A stretch of 52,239 nt of DNA from Clostridiaceae bacterium. Its GTDB lineage: Bacteria > Bacillota > Clostridia > Lachnospirales > Lachnospiraceae. The notes beneath the pieces are model-generated. The model was given only the letters and a program-made list of their open reading frames with translations. It was not told the origin of the DNA and ran no database searches. A program made the translations under genes and the position numbers. The stretch covers positions 1 through 52,239 of the forward strand of contig CAJTGF010000036.1 of NCBI GenBank assembly GCA_910575585.1. The letters run 5' to 3'. Positions 33,530 through 42,681 of the stretch are shown here, piece after piece (within the stretch, counting starts at the first letter, position 1; each line of letters opens with the position of its first letter).

Positions 33530-35272
33530 TTAGTTTCCGCTCTCTCCTGGAGCTACTGGAGCTGCCGGCGCTGATGCGTTATCCCCATTATCCGCGGTCC
33601 CTTCCGCCGATGCCTCCTCCGGCATCACCACGCTCAACGCGCCGCTTCCGTCCGCCCGGTAAGTCGTATCACCAACGGTAACCTCCGTATCCGCCGCCAT
33701 GCGTCCGTCTTCCGGATTCAGATAATACTTCACACCGTTAACATCCGTCAGACCGGTGGCCATAGAGCCGTCGCTGTTCAGATAATACCAGCTATTGTCA
33801 AGCGACTGCCAGCCCGTAGTCATGCGGCCTTCGCCGTCAAAGTAATATCTGACGCCGTCCACATCATTCCATCCCGTGGCCCTGGCTCCCTCTGTCCCCA
33901 GATAATACCGCTGTCCTCCATCGCTTACCCATCCGGTCTGCATCACGCCGCTCTGGTCAAAGAAGAACCATTTATCATTGTCATTCACCCAGCCTTTGGA
34001 CAATACGCCGCTTCCGTCCATATAGTACCACTTGTCATCGGTCCGAACCCAGCCTGTGGCCATCTTTCCGGAAGGCTTAAGGAAATACGTCTTTCCTTCG
34101 TCCTCAAGCCAGCCTGTCCTCATAGCGCCGTTTGTCCTGTCGGCGAAGAACATGGCCCCGCTGTCGCTGATCCAGCCCTTTGCCGCCGCGCCGCTGCTCC
34201 CCAGATAATACCAGGTCCCGCCGTCCGCCTGCCAACCGTACTGCATCTTTCCGGAAGTCTCATCCAGATAATACCTTTCATCGCCCAGTATCTGCCAATT
34301 TTTCAGTGCCAATCCGTCGCTGTCCATGTAATACCACCCATCGCCGTCATGGATCCAGCTGTCCTTTTGAAGAACATAATTGGAATAATAATGCGTCTTG
34401 CCTGCAATCGTCCTCCAGGTATTGGCCGGGATCACATCAGAAAAATCACGGAACTGAAAATCAATATCCACATTACCGCTGATCCCTTTCACAGAACCGG
34501 TGCTGGTGGCCTGCCACATCACAGGGGAACCATATGTAGGCTTCACCGAATACCTGGCCACCCACACCGGATAATTCATCAGGGACATATCCAGATGATT
34601 ATTAAGCCAGTACTCATTGGCATAGATTATGGGATAATAACCGGCCGCCGAGATGGTGCTGCAAAAGGCGTTGGCAATCTCCGCCAGCTGCTCCTTGGAC
34701 AGAACCTTCTGCACATCATCTTCCATGTCAAATGCCACCGGATACGATACCGGATAATCCTTAATCAGGTTCAGCACGAAATTGGCTTCTTCCACAGCCA
34801 TCTGAGGGGTAGTGGCCAGTGAATAGATATAAGCGCCCACCTGAACTCCCGCATTTGCCGCTCCCTGTATATTTTTATGGAAGTAAGGATCAATCTCCCC
34901 CTTGGACCTGGTTCCCAGCATCACAAAAGACACGTCATCCGCCGCCACCTGGCTCCAGTTCACCTCCCCCTGCCATCGGGACACGTCGATCCCTCTGCGC
35001 AGCACATTGTTGATAGGGGAACCGTCCGGCATCAGATACACATTCCCTGACCGTTTCCATGCATTGGGGTTGGACTGGGACGAGGAACCAGAGGAAGCGT
35101 TTCCCGAACCCGGATTGCCGGGCCCCGGTTCATTGGCGCTCTGGGAAGAACTACTCCCTCCTCCCGGACCATCCGCCCAAGCAGGCTTAGCCGCTGCGCC
35201 CGTCATCACCGCGATCATCCCCGCCATAGCCATGCACTGGCAGCGTCTTACCAGATATTTTTTATTTTTCAT
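33530..35272 (-). CDS. Secreted GH25 lysozyme with choline-binding-type repeats
   Basis: 580 aa. Signal peptide at 1-33, Ser/Gly/Pro/Asn-rich linker (about 35-70), then a glycoside hydrolase 25 domain (about 90-280). The GH25 domain reads RGIDVSRWQGEVNW, VGAYIYSLA and the catalytic DMEDD in YPVAFDMEDDVQK. About ten CW_binding_1 repeats follow (roughly 300-530, WYYMDGSGVLSKGWVNDNDK type), then an acidic Ala-rich tail. It should cleave the glycan strands of peptidoglycan at the surface, as an autolysin or in wall turnover. Its own gene is GC-rich and has no prophage holin neighbour, which argues against a phage endolysin. Confidence 0.92.
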   Translation of the reverse strand: MKNKKYLVRRCQCMAMAGMIAVMTGAAAKPAWADGPGGGSSSSQSANEPGPGNPGSGNASSGSSSQSNPNAWKRSGNVYLMPDGSPINNVLRRGIDVSRWQGEVNWSQVAADDVSFVMLGTRSKGEIDPYFHKNIQGAANAGVQVGAYIYSLATTPQMAVEEANFVLNLIKDYPVSYPVAFDMEDDVQKVLSKEQLAEIANAFCSTISAAGYYPIIYANEYWLNNHLDMSLMNYPVWVARYSVKPTYGSPVMWQATSTGSVKGISGNVDIDFQFRDFSDVIPANTWRTIAGKTHYYSNYVLQKDSWIHDGDGWYYMDSDGLALKNWQILGDERYYLDETSGKMQYGWQADGGTWYYLGSSGAAAKGWISDSGAMFFADRTNGAMRTGWLEDEGKTYFLKPSGKMATGWVRTDDKWYYMDGSGVLSKGWVNDNDKWFFFDQSGVMQTGWVSDGGQRYYLGTEGARATGWNDVDGVRYYFDGEGRMTTGWQSLDNSWYYLNSDGSMATGLTDVNGVKYYLNPEDGRMAADTEVTVGDTTYRADGSGALSVVMPEEASAEGTADNGDNASAPAAPVAPGESGN

Positions 35273-35456
35273 GCATATATCTCCTCTGTACTGTGATCAT
35301 ACTCTCTTTTTTGTGCGTCTTATTAAGTTTACCATAATTATCCCGGCATTTTTTTACTTTTTACTTAACCTTTTCTGAATCCTGCCTTGCTTTACTGCCT
35401 TTGGGTTAACCTGTAATTCGGATGAACTGGAATTTTACATTGTTGGTTGTATCTCG

Positions 35457-35675
35457 TTAAGTCGAAGTTGTGGTGGGCCCGGGAGAATCCGTCTGCTGTC
35501 CAGGTTCAGATATGCCAAACATTCCGATGAGCCCAGTAAAGCAGAAAACACTCGGGGTTAGGCCCTCCTGTTTTCTGCTTTACTGGGCTCATCGGAATGT
35601 TTGGCATATCTGAACCCGGACGGGACCGCCTCTCTCTTCGGCCTGCCAATACGCCGCCTCAGCTATACATCAATA
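35457..35675. mobile_element. tnpA-less derivative of the hairpin-ended element (copy C)
   Basis: The left outer arm GCCCGGGAGAATCCGTCTGC equals that of the left-end hairpin of copy B, and the right outer arm GACGGGACCGCCTCTCTCTTCGGC equals that of its right-end hairpin. The outer arms therefore do not pair with each other, while the inner part does. Flanks match copy B to about 35672. It is best explained as the two ends of one element joined with loss of the middle. It occupies most of the 504-bp gap between the lysozyme gene and the dehydrogenase gene; I see nothing else there. Confidence 0.7.
35503..35616. repeat. Perfect 47-bp inverted repeat, 20-nt loop
   Basis: 35503-35549 (GGTTCAGATATGCC...GCAGAAAAC) is the exact reverse complement of 35570-35616, with loop 35550-35569. 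Confidence 0.95.
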
Positions 35676-35776
35676 TCTCCATTTCACACAAAAAAATTCC
35701 TTCAGCCCCCAAAAAAGGAACCGGATGAAAAACACATTCCCCACCCGGCTCCCGCCCTCTTTCTCTCCTACATCCC

Positions 35777-36925
35777 TCACATCAAAGACTTATACAACTC
35801 AATAATCTCCTCCACCGAAGTATCCCTAGGATTCCCCGGCCTGCAGGCGTCCGCATACGCCGACTCTGCCAAAAACCGAATATCCTCATCTTTCACAATC
35901 CCCTTTAAATCTGCCGGAATCCCCACATCCTTAGACAGCTCTTTCACCGCCTCCACGGCAGCTTTGCGGTACTCCTCCTGGCTCATGGCATCCACGCCCT
36001 CAACCCCCATGGCCTTGGCGATCTCTTTATATTTTTCACCGGTACACGGCCCATTGTACTCCATAACCGTGGGCAGCAAGATGGCATTGGCCACGCCATG
36101 AGGCGTATCATACACGGCGCCCAGAGAATGGGCCATAGAATGCACAATGCCCAAACCTACATTGGAAAATCCCATTCCCGCCACATACTGTCCCAAAGCC
36201 ATGCCTTCCCGCCCCTGGGGCGTATTATCCACAGCCCCCCGCAAAGAGCCTGCAATGATCTCAATGGCCTTTAAGTGGAACATATCCGTCATCTCCCACG
36301 CGCCCTTGGTAATATACCCCTCAATCGCATGGGTCAGGGCATCCATTCCCGTGGCCGCGGTCAATCCCTTTGGCATGGAAGACATCATATCCGGGTCAAC
36401 CACAGCCACTATGGGAATATCGTGGGTATCCACGCACACAAATTTCCTTTTTTTCTCCACGTCCGTGATAACATAGTTAATAGTAACCTCCGCCGCAGTG
36501 CCTGCCGTAGTCGGTACTGCGATTATGGGTACGCAGGGGTTCTTGGTGGGAGCCACGCCCTCCAGGCTCCTAACATCCTCAAACTCCGGATTGGTGATGA
36601 TGATGCCCACAGCCTTAGCCGTATCCATGGAAGAGCCGCCGCCGATGGCGATGATGTAATCTGCCCCGGAAGCCTTAAAAGCCGCTACGCCGGACTGCAC
36701 ATTCTCGATGGTAGGATTTGCCTTGATATCCGAATAGATCTCGTAGGCAAGCCCCTCCCCGTCCAGCACGTCTGTCACCTTCTTGGTAACGCCGAATTTG
36801 ATCAGATCCGGGTCCGAACACACAAATGCTTTCTTAAATCCCCTTGCCCTGACCTCTGCCGGGATCTCCTTTACCGCCCCCGAGCCGTGATAAGAAGTCT
36901 CATTTAAAACGATTCTGTTTGCCAT
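35777..36925 (-). CDS. fucO: Iron-containing alcohol dehydrogenase, lactaldehyde reductase type
   Basis: NAD-dependent reductase of 382 aa, closest in pattern to FucO, which reduces lactaldehyde to 1,2-propanediol in fucose/rhamnose fermentation. Opening MANRIVLNETSYHGSGAV, the nucleotide loop AIGGGSSMDTAK, AVPTTAGTAAEVT, the Fe ligands Asp/His in ATGMDALTHAIEGY, and the later HSMAHSLGAVYDTPHGVANA are all present. ATG 36925 has AAGGAG nine bases upstream; ATG 36931 is too close to it. A TetR-family gene lies directly upstream on the same strand. Substrate is inferred. Confidence 0.85.
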   Translation of the reverse strand: MANRIVLNETSYHGSGAVKEIPAEVRARGFKKAFVCSDPDLIKFGVTKKVTDVLDGEGLAYEIYSDIKANPTIENVQSGVAAFKASGADYIIAIGGGSSMDTAKAVGIIITNPEFEDVRSLEGVAPTKNPCVPIIAVPTTAGTAAEVTINYVITDVEKKRKFVCVDTHDIPIVAVVDPDMMSSMPKGLTAATGMDALTHAIEGYITKGAWEMTDMFHLKAIEIIAGSLRGAVDNTPQGREGMALGQYVAGMGFSNVGLGIVHSMAHSLGAVYDTPHGVANAILLPTVMEYNGPCTGEKYKEIAKAMGVEGVDAMSQEEYRKAAVEAVKELSKDVGIPADLKGIVKDEDIRFLAESAYADACRPGNPRDTSVEEIIELYKSLM

Positions 36926-36991
36926 AGCCATACACTCCTTCTCATTAAATAATCATTAGGTTTCTTTCTGTTATAATTTTAACATCCTGAT

Positions 36992-37033
36992 AAAAAAAAG
37001 AAAGTGACAAACCGTCCCATTTGTCACTTTCTC
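36992..37033 (-). terminator. Terminator after TetR gene
   Basis: Minus strand GAAAGTGACAAA-TGGGACGG-TTTGTCACTTTC followed by eight T residues. A perfect 12-bp stem 19 bases past the stop codon. Confidence 0.92.
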
Positions 37034-37051
37034 ATAACTTTTACCCGAAGC

Positions 37052-37609
37052 TCACATCAAACCCATATCCGCAAACACCTGCTCCAGCTTTGCCGGCATG
37101 GCCTTCACCAATTTCCTGGCCACCTGCGCCGGGTCCTCCTCCATGCCTCCCAAGATCCACTTCACTGTCATGTACACAGATCCCTGGCAATACATCTCCA
37201 GGAGAAACCGGATATCCGGCTGAGGCTGTCTCCCCGTTTTTTTCACCATCAGATCTTGGTAAAACCCAAGGATCAGCTGAAAATCGTGTTCTCTTAGAGA
37301 ATTCCGGTCATCGGAACGGAATGCCCCCATAAAAAACGCCTTTTCCTCACGGATAAACCGCAGCTTCTGTGTCAGGCTCTCCTCCACCGTATGGCTGACC
37401 CCGATCTCCTCAAAACACGCCAGAACCAGTTTGTCAAAATACCAGTTGATCAGGTCGTATTTGTCCAGGAAATTCCGGTAAAACGTCTGCCTGGCCACCC
37501 CCGCCCCTTCCACAATATCTTTCACCGTAATCTTGTCCACCGCCGTGGTCTTCATGCACTCTTTGACCGCCATGGCCAGCTTATATCTGGTTTTTTCTTG
37601 TTTTTCCAT
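37052..37609 (-). CDS. TetR-family regulator
   Basis: 185 aa. N-terminal helix-turn-helix KITVKDIVEGAGVARQTFYRNFLDKYDLINWYFDKL resembles the DhaS-like TetR group with a TetR_C_8-type C-terminal domain. It is separated from fucO by a strong terminator, so it is independently transcribed, yet is the obvious candidate to regulate the dehydrogenase. Starts 23 bp after the methyltransferase stop at 37633, so it may be cotranscribed with that gene. Confidence 0.82.
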   Translation of the reverse strand: MEKQEKTRYKLAMAVKECMKTTAVDKITVKDIVEGAGVARQTFYRNFLDKYDLINWYFDKLVLACFEEIGVSHTVEESLTQKLRFIREEKAFFMGAFRSDDRNSLREHDFQLILGFYQDLMVKKTGRQPQPDIRFLLEMYCQGSVYMTVKWILGGMEEDPAQVARKLVKAMPAKLEQVFADMGLM

Positions 37610-37632
37610 AACCGTCCTGCTCTCTGAAATCC

Positions 37633-38835
37633 CTATCTCTCCTCACAAACCTGAAACACAAAAAATTTCAGATAGTACGACTCGTCCGCTGCCCACAAAA
37701 TAGGGTGGTCCGACGCCTGGGTCCGGTATTCCACCTGCCTAAGCCTTTTATGTACCCCTGTGGCCGCCTCCCGGATAGTCTTGGCAAACAGCTCCGGCTC
37801 CATAAACCGGGAACAAGAGCAGGTAGCCAGATATCCGCCGTCCTTTACCAGCTTCATCCCCCGCAGATTGATCTCCCGATACCCTTTCACCGCCTGTTTC
37901 ACGGAATTTCGGGACTTGGTAAATGCCGGGGGATCCAGGATCACCACATCAAACCGCTCTCCCTTTTTCTCCAGGTCCGGCAGGATCTCAAACACATCGC
38001 CGCACACAAAACTTACCCGATCTTCCAGCCCGTTAAGCCTTGCGTTCTCCCTGGCCTGGGCCACTCCCAGCTCCGAGGCATCCACTCCAAGGACCGACAC
38101 CGCTCCGTTTATCCCGGCGTTCAGGGCAAAAGAGCCTGTGTGAGTAAAGCAGTCCAGCACACGCTTACCCTTGCACAGCCGCCCCACGGCCTGCCTGTTG
38201 TACTTCTGGTCCAAAAAAAATCCGGTCTTCTGTCCGTCCTGTACATCCACCATATACCGGACTCCGTTTTCCACGATCTCCACCTTGGTGTCAAAGGGCT
38301 CTCCCACAAACCCCTTATACCTCTCCATGCCTTCCTGGAGACGGACCTTGGCGTCGCTTCTCTCATAAACGCCCTGGATTTCTATGCCGTCCTCTGCCAA
38401 AACCTTTTTCAGCTTGTCCAAAATCACCGTCTTTAACCGGTCGATCCCAAGGGCCAGAGACTCCACCACCAGCACATCGGAAAACTTATCCACCACGATC
38501 CCCGGCAGAAAATCCGCTTCCCCGAAGATCACCCGGCAGCTGGATATATCCGTTGTGTCCTTCCGGTAATTCCAGGCGTTCCTGACGCGCATCTCAATAA
38601 AGTCGTCGTCAATGGTCACACCCTTTTTTCTGGTCATCATGCGAACGGTGATCTTTGACCTGGTGTTAATAAACCCCTGCCCCATGGGATAGCCGTCAAA
38701 GTCCTCCACCCGGACCATGCCGCCTTCCTCAAAATCCCCTGTGATCCTGTCGATCTCATTGTCATAGATCCAGGCTCCTCCTGCTTTCAGACTCCGTCCC
38801 GCCCCTTTTTTCAAGATTACCGCAGCCATTTCCAT
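37633..38835 (-). CDS. Class I SAM-dependent rRNA methyltransferase (RlmI-like)
   Basis: 400-aa cytoplasmic enzyme with N-terminal PUA-like domain (ILKKGAGRSLKAGGAWIYDNEI) and Rossmann methyltransferase domain. RLQEGMERYKGFVGEPF and FFLDQKYNRQAVGRLCKGKRVLDCFTHTGSFAL hold the SAM-binding site; ILDPPAFTKSR is the catalytic DPPxF motif; ATCSCSRFM lies near the end with the Cys seen in RlmI/RlmK-type 5-methylcytosine enzymes. Target is probably 23S rRNA by family, not provable here. The start at ATG 38835 has only a weak GGGAT ribosome-binding site. Confidence 0.87.
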   Translation of the reverse strand: MEMAAVILKKGAGRSLKAGGAWIYDNEIDRITGDFEEGGMVRVEDFDGYPMGQGFINTRSKITVRMMTRKKGVTIDDDFIEMRVRNAWNYRKDTTDISSCRVIFGEADFLPGIVVDKFSDVLVVESLALGIDRLKTVILDKLKKVLAEDGIEIQGVYERSDAKVRLQEGMERYKGFVGEPFDTKVEIVENGVRYMVDVQDGQKTGFFLDQKYNRQAVGRLCKGKRVLDCFTHTGSFALNAGINGAVSVLGVDASELGVAQARENARLNGLEDRVSFVCGDVFEILPDLEKKGERFDVVILDPPAFTKSRNSVKQAVKGYREINLRGMKLVKDGGYLATCSCSRFMEPELFAKTIREAATGVHKRLRQVEYRTQASDHPILWAADESYYLKFFVFQVCEER

Positions 38836-38885
38836 TTAGATCCCGATTCCCTTTCCAAACGTAACTTCCATACAGCTCTAATCAT

Positions 38886-39509
38886 TTAATCATTTCTCAC
38901 ATCAGCAAACAATTCCTGCTCATCCTCTACATAGTGGACCTTGGAGATGATCCAGTACCTGTCATACCTGCGGATGCTGCCATTGTCAAAATTCAGCTGG
39001 TACATCCGAAAGGTGACCGGAACATCCTTAGGCTGCCACTGCTCCTCATAGGTATACTGATAATTCATCCCCAGCCGTCTCATCAGATCCCCGCTGCGGG
39101 GATTGCGCACGTCATGGGTGGCTGTGATATAAGAATATCCGTCCTCCCGCAGCTGCTTTACCACCGCCCCGGCAGCCTCGGTCATGATTCCCTTGTTCCA
39201 AAATTCTTTCCGAAGGCCGTAGCCCAGATCATAGCTGTCGTCAATGCTTACATGCACATATCCTACAGGAATATTGTCGGTTTTTAGGCAAACCGCATAT
39301 CGGTAGCCCCTCATCTTCTTATACTCCCGGGCATACTTTTCCTCATAGAGAGTTTTGGCCTCCTCCAAGGTCTCGATAGGGAACCATGGCAGGAACGTAT
39401 TTACCTCCGGATCCCTGTAGATATCCAGGATCGCTTCAATATCATGCTCCGTAAATTTTCTCAAGATCAATCGTTCTGTCTCTAAAACCGGCGTATTATT
39501 TAATCTCAT
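38886..39509 (-). CDS. GNAT N-acetyltransferase, RimJ/RimL type
   Basis: 207 aa. TERLILRKFTEHDIEAILDIYRDPEVNTFLPWFP is the typical RimJ/RimL opening, and YGLRKEFWNKGIMTEAAGAVVKQL is the acetyl-CoA loop region with IRNPRSGDLMRRLGM-like ending. A C-terminal extension (about 165-207) reads VTFRMYQLNFDNGSIRRYDRYWIISKVHYVED. Acceptor unknown (protein N terminus or small molecule). ATG 39509 follows AGAGGACATG-type context. Confidence 0.85.
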   Translation of the reverse strand: MRLNNTPVLETERLILRKFTEHDIEAILDIYRDPEVNTFLPWFPIETLEEAKTLYEEKYAREYKKMRGYRYAVCLKTDNIPVGYVHVSIDDSYDLGYGLRKEFWNKGIMTEAAGAVVKQLREDGYSYITATHDVRNPRSGDLMRRLGMNYQYTYEEQWQPKDVPVTFRMYQLNFDNGSIRRYDRYWIISKVHYVEDEQELFADVRND

Positions 39510-39566
39510 GTCCTCTTCTCCGTCCTCTATTCCGTACTCTGTGATGTCACGTTATCCAGCCAAATC

Positions 39567-40901
39567 TCAATCTTCTTTCAACGCCTCAATGGCTGCCAAA
39601 AGCTGATTATCCTCGCTCTTTTCCACGATCGCCTTGGTCCTTAAGTCCTCGTCCAGCTCAACCTCCACATCCGGCGTAAGCCCTACCTGGTGAAGGTCAA
39701 ATCCGCTGGGCGTATAATAGTGGGCCGTAGTCAGCTTAATGGCCGTGCCGTCTCCCAAGGGAATCAGATTCTGCACGATACCCTTTCCAAATGTCTGGGT
39801 ACCCACCACGATCCCTGCCTCATAATCCTGTATGGCCCCCGTAAACACCTCGGAGGCGCTGGCGGAATTTCCGTTAACCAGCACTGCCATGGGAACTTCG
39901 ATGGCATGGCCGTCCTTTTTGGGAAACTCGTCGCTTTTATATCCGTAATCGCTGTCATACTTAAGCTTACCGTTCTCGCAGTAGTACCGGTCGCCTTTGC
40001 CGTCTTTATCCTCGGTGTACAGCAAAAGACCGTCCATCTTGTCCTCCGGGAGCACATAGGCCAGCATCTCCACCACACCGTCAAGAACGCCTCCCGGGTT
40101 ATCCCGCAGATCTATGACCAGCTTCTCCATGCCCTGGGACTCCAGATCCTCCACGGCCTTCTCAAACTGCTGGCTTGTGACCGAGTCGAACTGCATCACG
40201 TAAATATATCCGATGTTGTCCTCCAGCATCTCATGCTCCACCGTGGGGACCTCGATCTGCCGCCTCTCGATCATTAACTCCACCTCTTCATTGGAATCTC
40301 CCCGCAGCACGGTGATCTTCACCTTGCTGCCCTCCTCGCCGCGGATATAATTGCTCACCAGAAGATCCAGTTCCATGCCTGCCACATCCTCGCCGCCTAC
40401 CTTGTAGATGATATCTCCCGGCAGCATCCCCGCCTCAAAGGACGGCGCGCCCTCAAACACCTTGGTCACGGTGGCGATGCCGGTAGACCGGTTTTGGGAC
40501 ACCATAGCCCCGATGCCGCAGTACTCGCCGGAGGTATCCTCCAGCATGGAAGCGTAATCCTCCTCATTATAATACACAGAATAAGGGTCTTTGAGGCCAT
40601 ACATCAGCCCCAGATAAATGCCGTCCTCCACTGCCTCGGCATCTTCCTCAAACAGATAATACTGCTTTATGATATCCTGGATATAATTCATCTTCTGGTT
40701 GATCTCGTAAAGGTTCAGCTCTCCCTCCTGCAAAACCGGAGAACCTTCCTCCTCCACCAGCCTGGCCTGGCTGGGATCATCCATCACCGCTTTCCCGATC
40801 AGGAAAATGCCTGCGGACACCCCAACGATCATCAGCCCTGAAAAGGCCATCACCAAAGCTCCTACCAGGAACCCTTTCCAAAATTTACCTTTACTCTCCA
40901 T
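39567..40901 (-). CDS. Membrane-anchored PDZ-S41 carboxyl-terminal processing protease
   Basis: 444 aa. N-terminal membrane anchor (about 8-33), an extracellular PDZ domain (YCGIGAMVSQNRSTGIATVT...GMLPGDIIYKVGGEDVAG) and an S41 protease domain with LVIDLRDNPGGVLDGVVEM, the nucleophile Ser in VNGNSASASEVFTGAI and the general-base Lys in VGTQTFGKGIVQ. ATG 40901 is chosen because GAGAGGAG precedes it and the protein then starts with the anchor; the longer frame to 41000 adds a sequence of no known kind. Follows ftsEX on the same strand, which suggests work on wall or membrane proteins at division sites. Confidence 0.92.
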   Translation of the reverse strand: MESKGKFWKGFLVGALVMAFSGLMIVGVSAGIFLIGKAVMDDPSQARLVEEEGSPVLQEGELNLYEINQKMNYIQDIIKQYYLFEEDAEAVEDGIYLGLMYGLKDPYSVYYNEEDYASMLEDTSGEYCGIGAMVSQNRSTGIATVTKVFEGAPSFEAGMLPGDIIYKVGGEDVAGMELDLLVSNYIRGEEGSKVKITVLRGDSNEEVELMIERRQIEVPTVEHEMLEDNIGYIYVMQFDSVTSQQFEKAVEDLESQGMEKLVIDLRDNPGGVLDGVVEMLAYVLPEDKMDGLLLYTEDKDGKGDRYYCENGKLKYDSDYGYKSDEFPKKDGHAIEVPMAVLVNGNSASASEVFTGAIQDYEAGIVVGTQTFGKGIVQNLIPLGDGTAIKLTTAHYYTPSGFDLHQVGLTPDVEVELDEDLRTKAIVEKSEDNQLLAAIEALKED

Positions 40902-41067
40902 AACCAGTTCACTCCTCTCACCGAACCCGGACGGCTCCCTTGCCTGCCGCCTCTCTCCGCGGCCCGGTAATCCTATGGAATAACTATCAATACCAGCCAA
41001 ACAAGCTGTATGTATCCCCGTATCCCCCGCAGATCATATAAACCTAATATTCCCAACTAACCCCTTA

Positions 41068-41976
41068 TTATACCTTCAAATGCTTTCTTATGGTAAAGAA
41101 GCTTGCAAAAAATCCGATCCCCAGTCCCAAAAGCACTGCCACTACCGCCATATACGGAAAAATATCGCCAAGAGGCAAAAACTGGAAGATCCTGGACAGG
41201 ATCTGAAATTTCGTAGTCAGATATCCCACTGAGCGCATATAGAGATAGTACATCCCCACCAGAGGGATCCCCGCTCCCATAAGCCCCATGATGATGCCTT
41301 CCACCACGAAAGGCGCCCGGATCATATAATCCGTAGCCCCGATATAGCGCATGATCTCATTCTCTCTTTTTCGGAAAGAAGCCGCCACATTGATGGTGTT
41401 GCTGATCAGGAACACGGAAACCGCCAGCAGCACGCCGATGATCACCAGAGACAAAATTCCGATGACCGCGTTAAAACTGCTAAGCCCCGCCGCTGCGCTG
41501 TTGGAGTAATTAACCTCTCTGACGCCTCCAAGCTGCTGCAAGTAGGCCACCACCTGATCCTGGGTGGTGATATCGTGGAGAAACACCTGGTAGGACGCAG
41601 ACCCTGCCAAAGGGTTATCGTCCGCAAAACCTTCCGCCAGTTCCTCATGACCGGAAAAATAATCATTCTTCATACTTTCCCACGCCTCCTCAGCGGAAGT
41701 AAACTGCACCTCGCTGACTTCCTCCCTCCGGCCGATCTCCGAGCCGATGCGCTTGATCTCATCCTCCGACAGATTCTCGTCAAAAAATACGGTAATGCCG
41801 ATGGTCCCCTCCACATTATCCACCACATGCTGAATGTTGGCCACAATGCTGAAGAACAAACAAAATAAAAAAATACACGCAGAAATCGTCGCCACCGATG
41901 CCAGAGAAAACCAAATATTCCTGCATATATTTTTAATACCCTCTTTCACACAATACCAAAATGTACTAATCCTCAT
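41068..41976 (-). CDS. ftsX: Cell-division ABC permease FtsX
   Basis: 302-aa membrane partner of FtsE. Four transmembrane helices are visible (about 22-46, 166-192, 218-238, 263-290) with a large extracellular loop between the first two (about 50-160). That loop usually contacts a peptidoglycan-hydrolase activator. The start ATG 41976 lies inside the end of ftsE, overlapping by 11 bases, with AGGAAGGCGG upstream, so the two are translationally coupled. FtsEX couples ATP hydrolysis to activation of wall hydrolases during division and sporulation. Confidence 0.92.
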   Translation of the reverse strand: MRISTFWYCVKEGIKNICRNIWFSLASVATISACIFLFCLFFSIVANIQHVVDNVEGTIGITVFFDENLSEDEIKRIGSEIGRREEVSEVQFTSAEEAWESMKNDYFSGHEELAEGFADDNPLAGSASYQVFLHDITTQDQVVAYLQQLGGVREVNYSNSAAAGLSSFNAVIGILSLVIIGVLLAVSVFLISNTINVAASFRKRENEIMRYIGATDYMIRAPFVVEGIIMGLMGAGIPLVGMYYLYMRSVGYLTTKFQILSRIFQFLPLGDIFPYMAVVAVLLGLGIGFFASFFTIRKHLKV

Positions 41977-42649
41977 GAATGAATCCGCCTTCCTCATCGC
42001 CTATGATACAGCCTCTGTCCATGGTTATGACTCGTTTCTGCATCATATTCACGATCTCATTACTGTGAGTCACCACGATCACCGTGGTTCCCTTTTGATT
42101 GATAAGATCCAGCAGTCTCATGATCTCAATGGCATTGTCATGATCCAGATTTCCCGTGGGCTCGTCTGCCAAAAGCACCTCCGGGCGGTTAATGAGCGCC
42201 CGGGCAATGGCAACCCTTTGCTGTTCCCCTCCAGACAGCTGCTGAGGATAATACTTATACTTGGCGGACAATCCCACCATCTGAAGCATATTGGGGACCC
42301 GCTCCTTGATCTTCCTTGTGGATGCTCCGATGACCCTCTGGGCAAAAGCCACATTCTCATACACGTTCTTGTCCTTTAAAAGGCGGAAGTCCTGGAACAC
42401 TACCCCCAACATTCTGCGGTACTTAGGCACATAGCGCCTGGGCATCTTGCCCAGGTTCATGTCATTGACCACGATCTTGCCGGAAGTAGGCTCCACCTCC
42501 TTCAAAAGCATCTTTAAAAGCGTGGACTTCCCCGATCCGCTTCTCCCTATAATAAATACAAACTCTCCGTCCTCAATGGTGATATTGATATTCCTGAGAG
42601 CCTTATTGCCTGTATCGTACGTCTTGCATACATTTGTGATCTCTATCAT
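41966..42649 (-). CDS. ftsE: Cell-division ABC ATPase FtsE
   Basis: 227-aa ATPase partner of FtsX. Walker [11 protein letters not shown]-loop in VVFQDFRLL, signature [15 protein letters not shown], Walker [13 protein letters not shown] and the switch His in [11 protein letters not shown]. Start ATG 42649; overlaps ftsX at the 3' end. The regulator gene at 42682 lies only 33 bp upstream, so a joint transcript is possible. Confidence 0.95.
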   Translation of the reverse strand: MIEITNVCKTYDTGNKALRNINITIEDGEFVFIIGRSGSGKSTLLKMLLKEVEPTSGKIVVNDMNLGKMPRRYVPKYRRMLGVVFQDFRLLKDKNVYENVAFAQRVIGASTRKIKERVPNMLQMVGLSAKYKYYPQQLSGGEQQRVAIARALINRPEVLLADEPTGNLDHDNAIEIMRLLDLINQKGTTVIVVTHSNEIVNMMQKRVITMDRGCIIGDEEGGFIHED

Positions 42650-42681
42650 GCGCTCTTTAGTCCTTCTTTATCTCTGTTTCT

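Noticed and set aside
33700-34350. Periodic repeats in the lysozyme gene considered as a DNA repeat array
   Set aside because: They are coding repeats of the choline-binding type (about 20 residues each) and need no separate explanation.
33530-35272. Lysozyme gene considered as a prophage endolysin
   Set aside because: It has a Sec signal peptide, no holin or phage structural neighbours and base composition like the host, so an autolysin is the simpler reading.
36992-37033. Perfect palindrome upstream of fucO considered as a TetR operator
   Set aside because: The 12-bp stem with eight T residues directly after the stop codon of the regulator is best explained as an intrinsic terminator, though a second role is not excluded.
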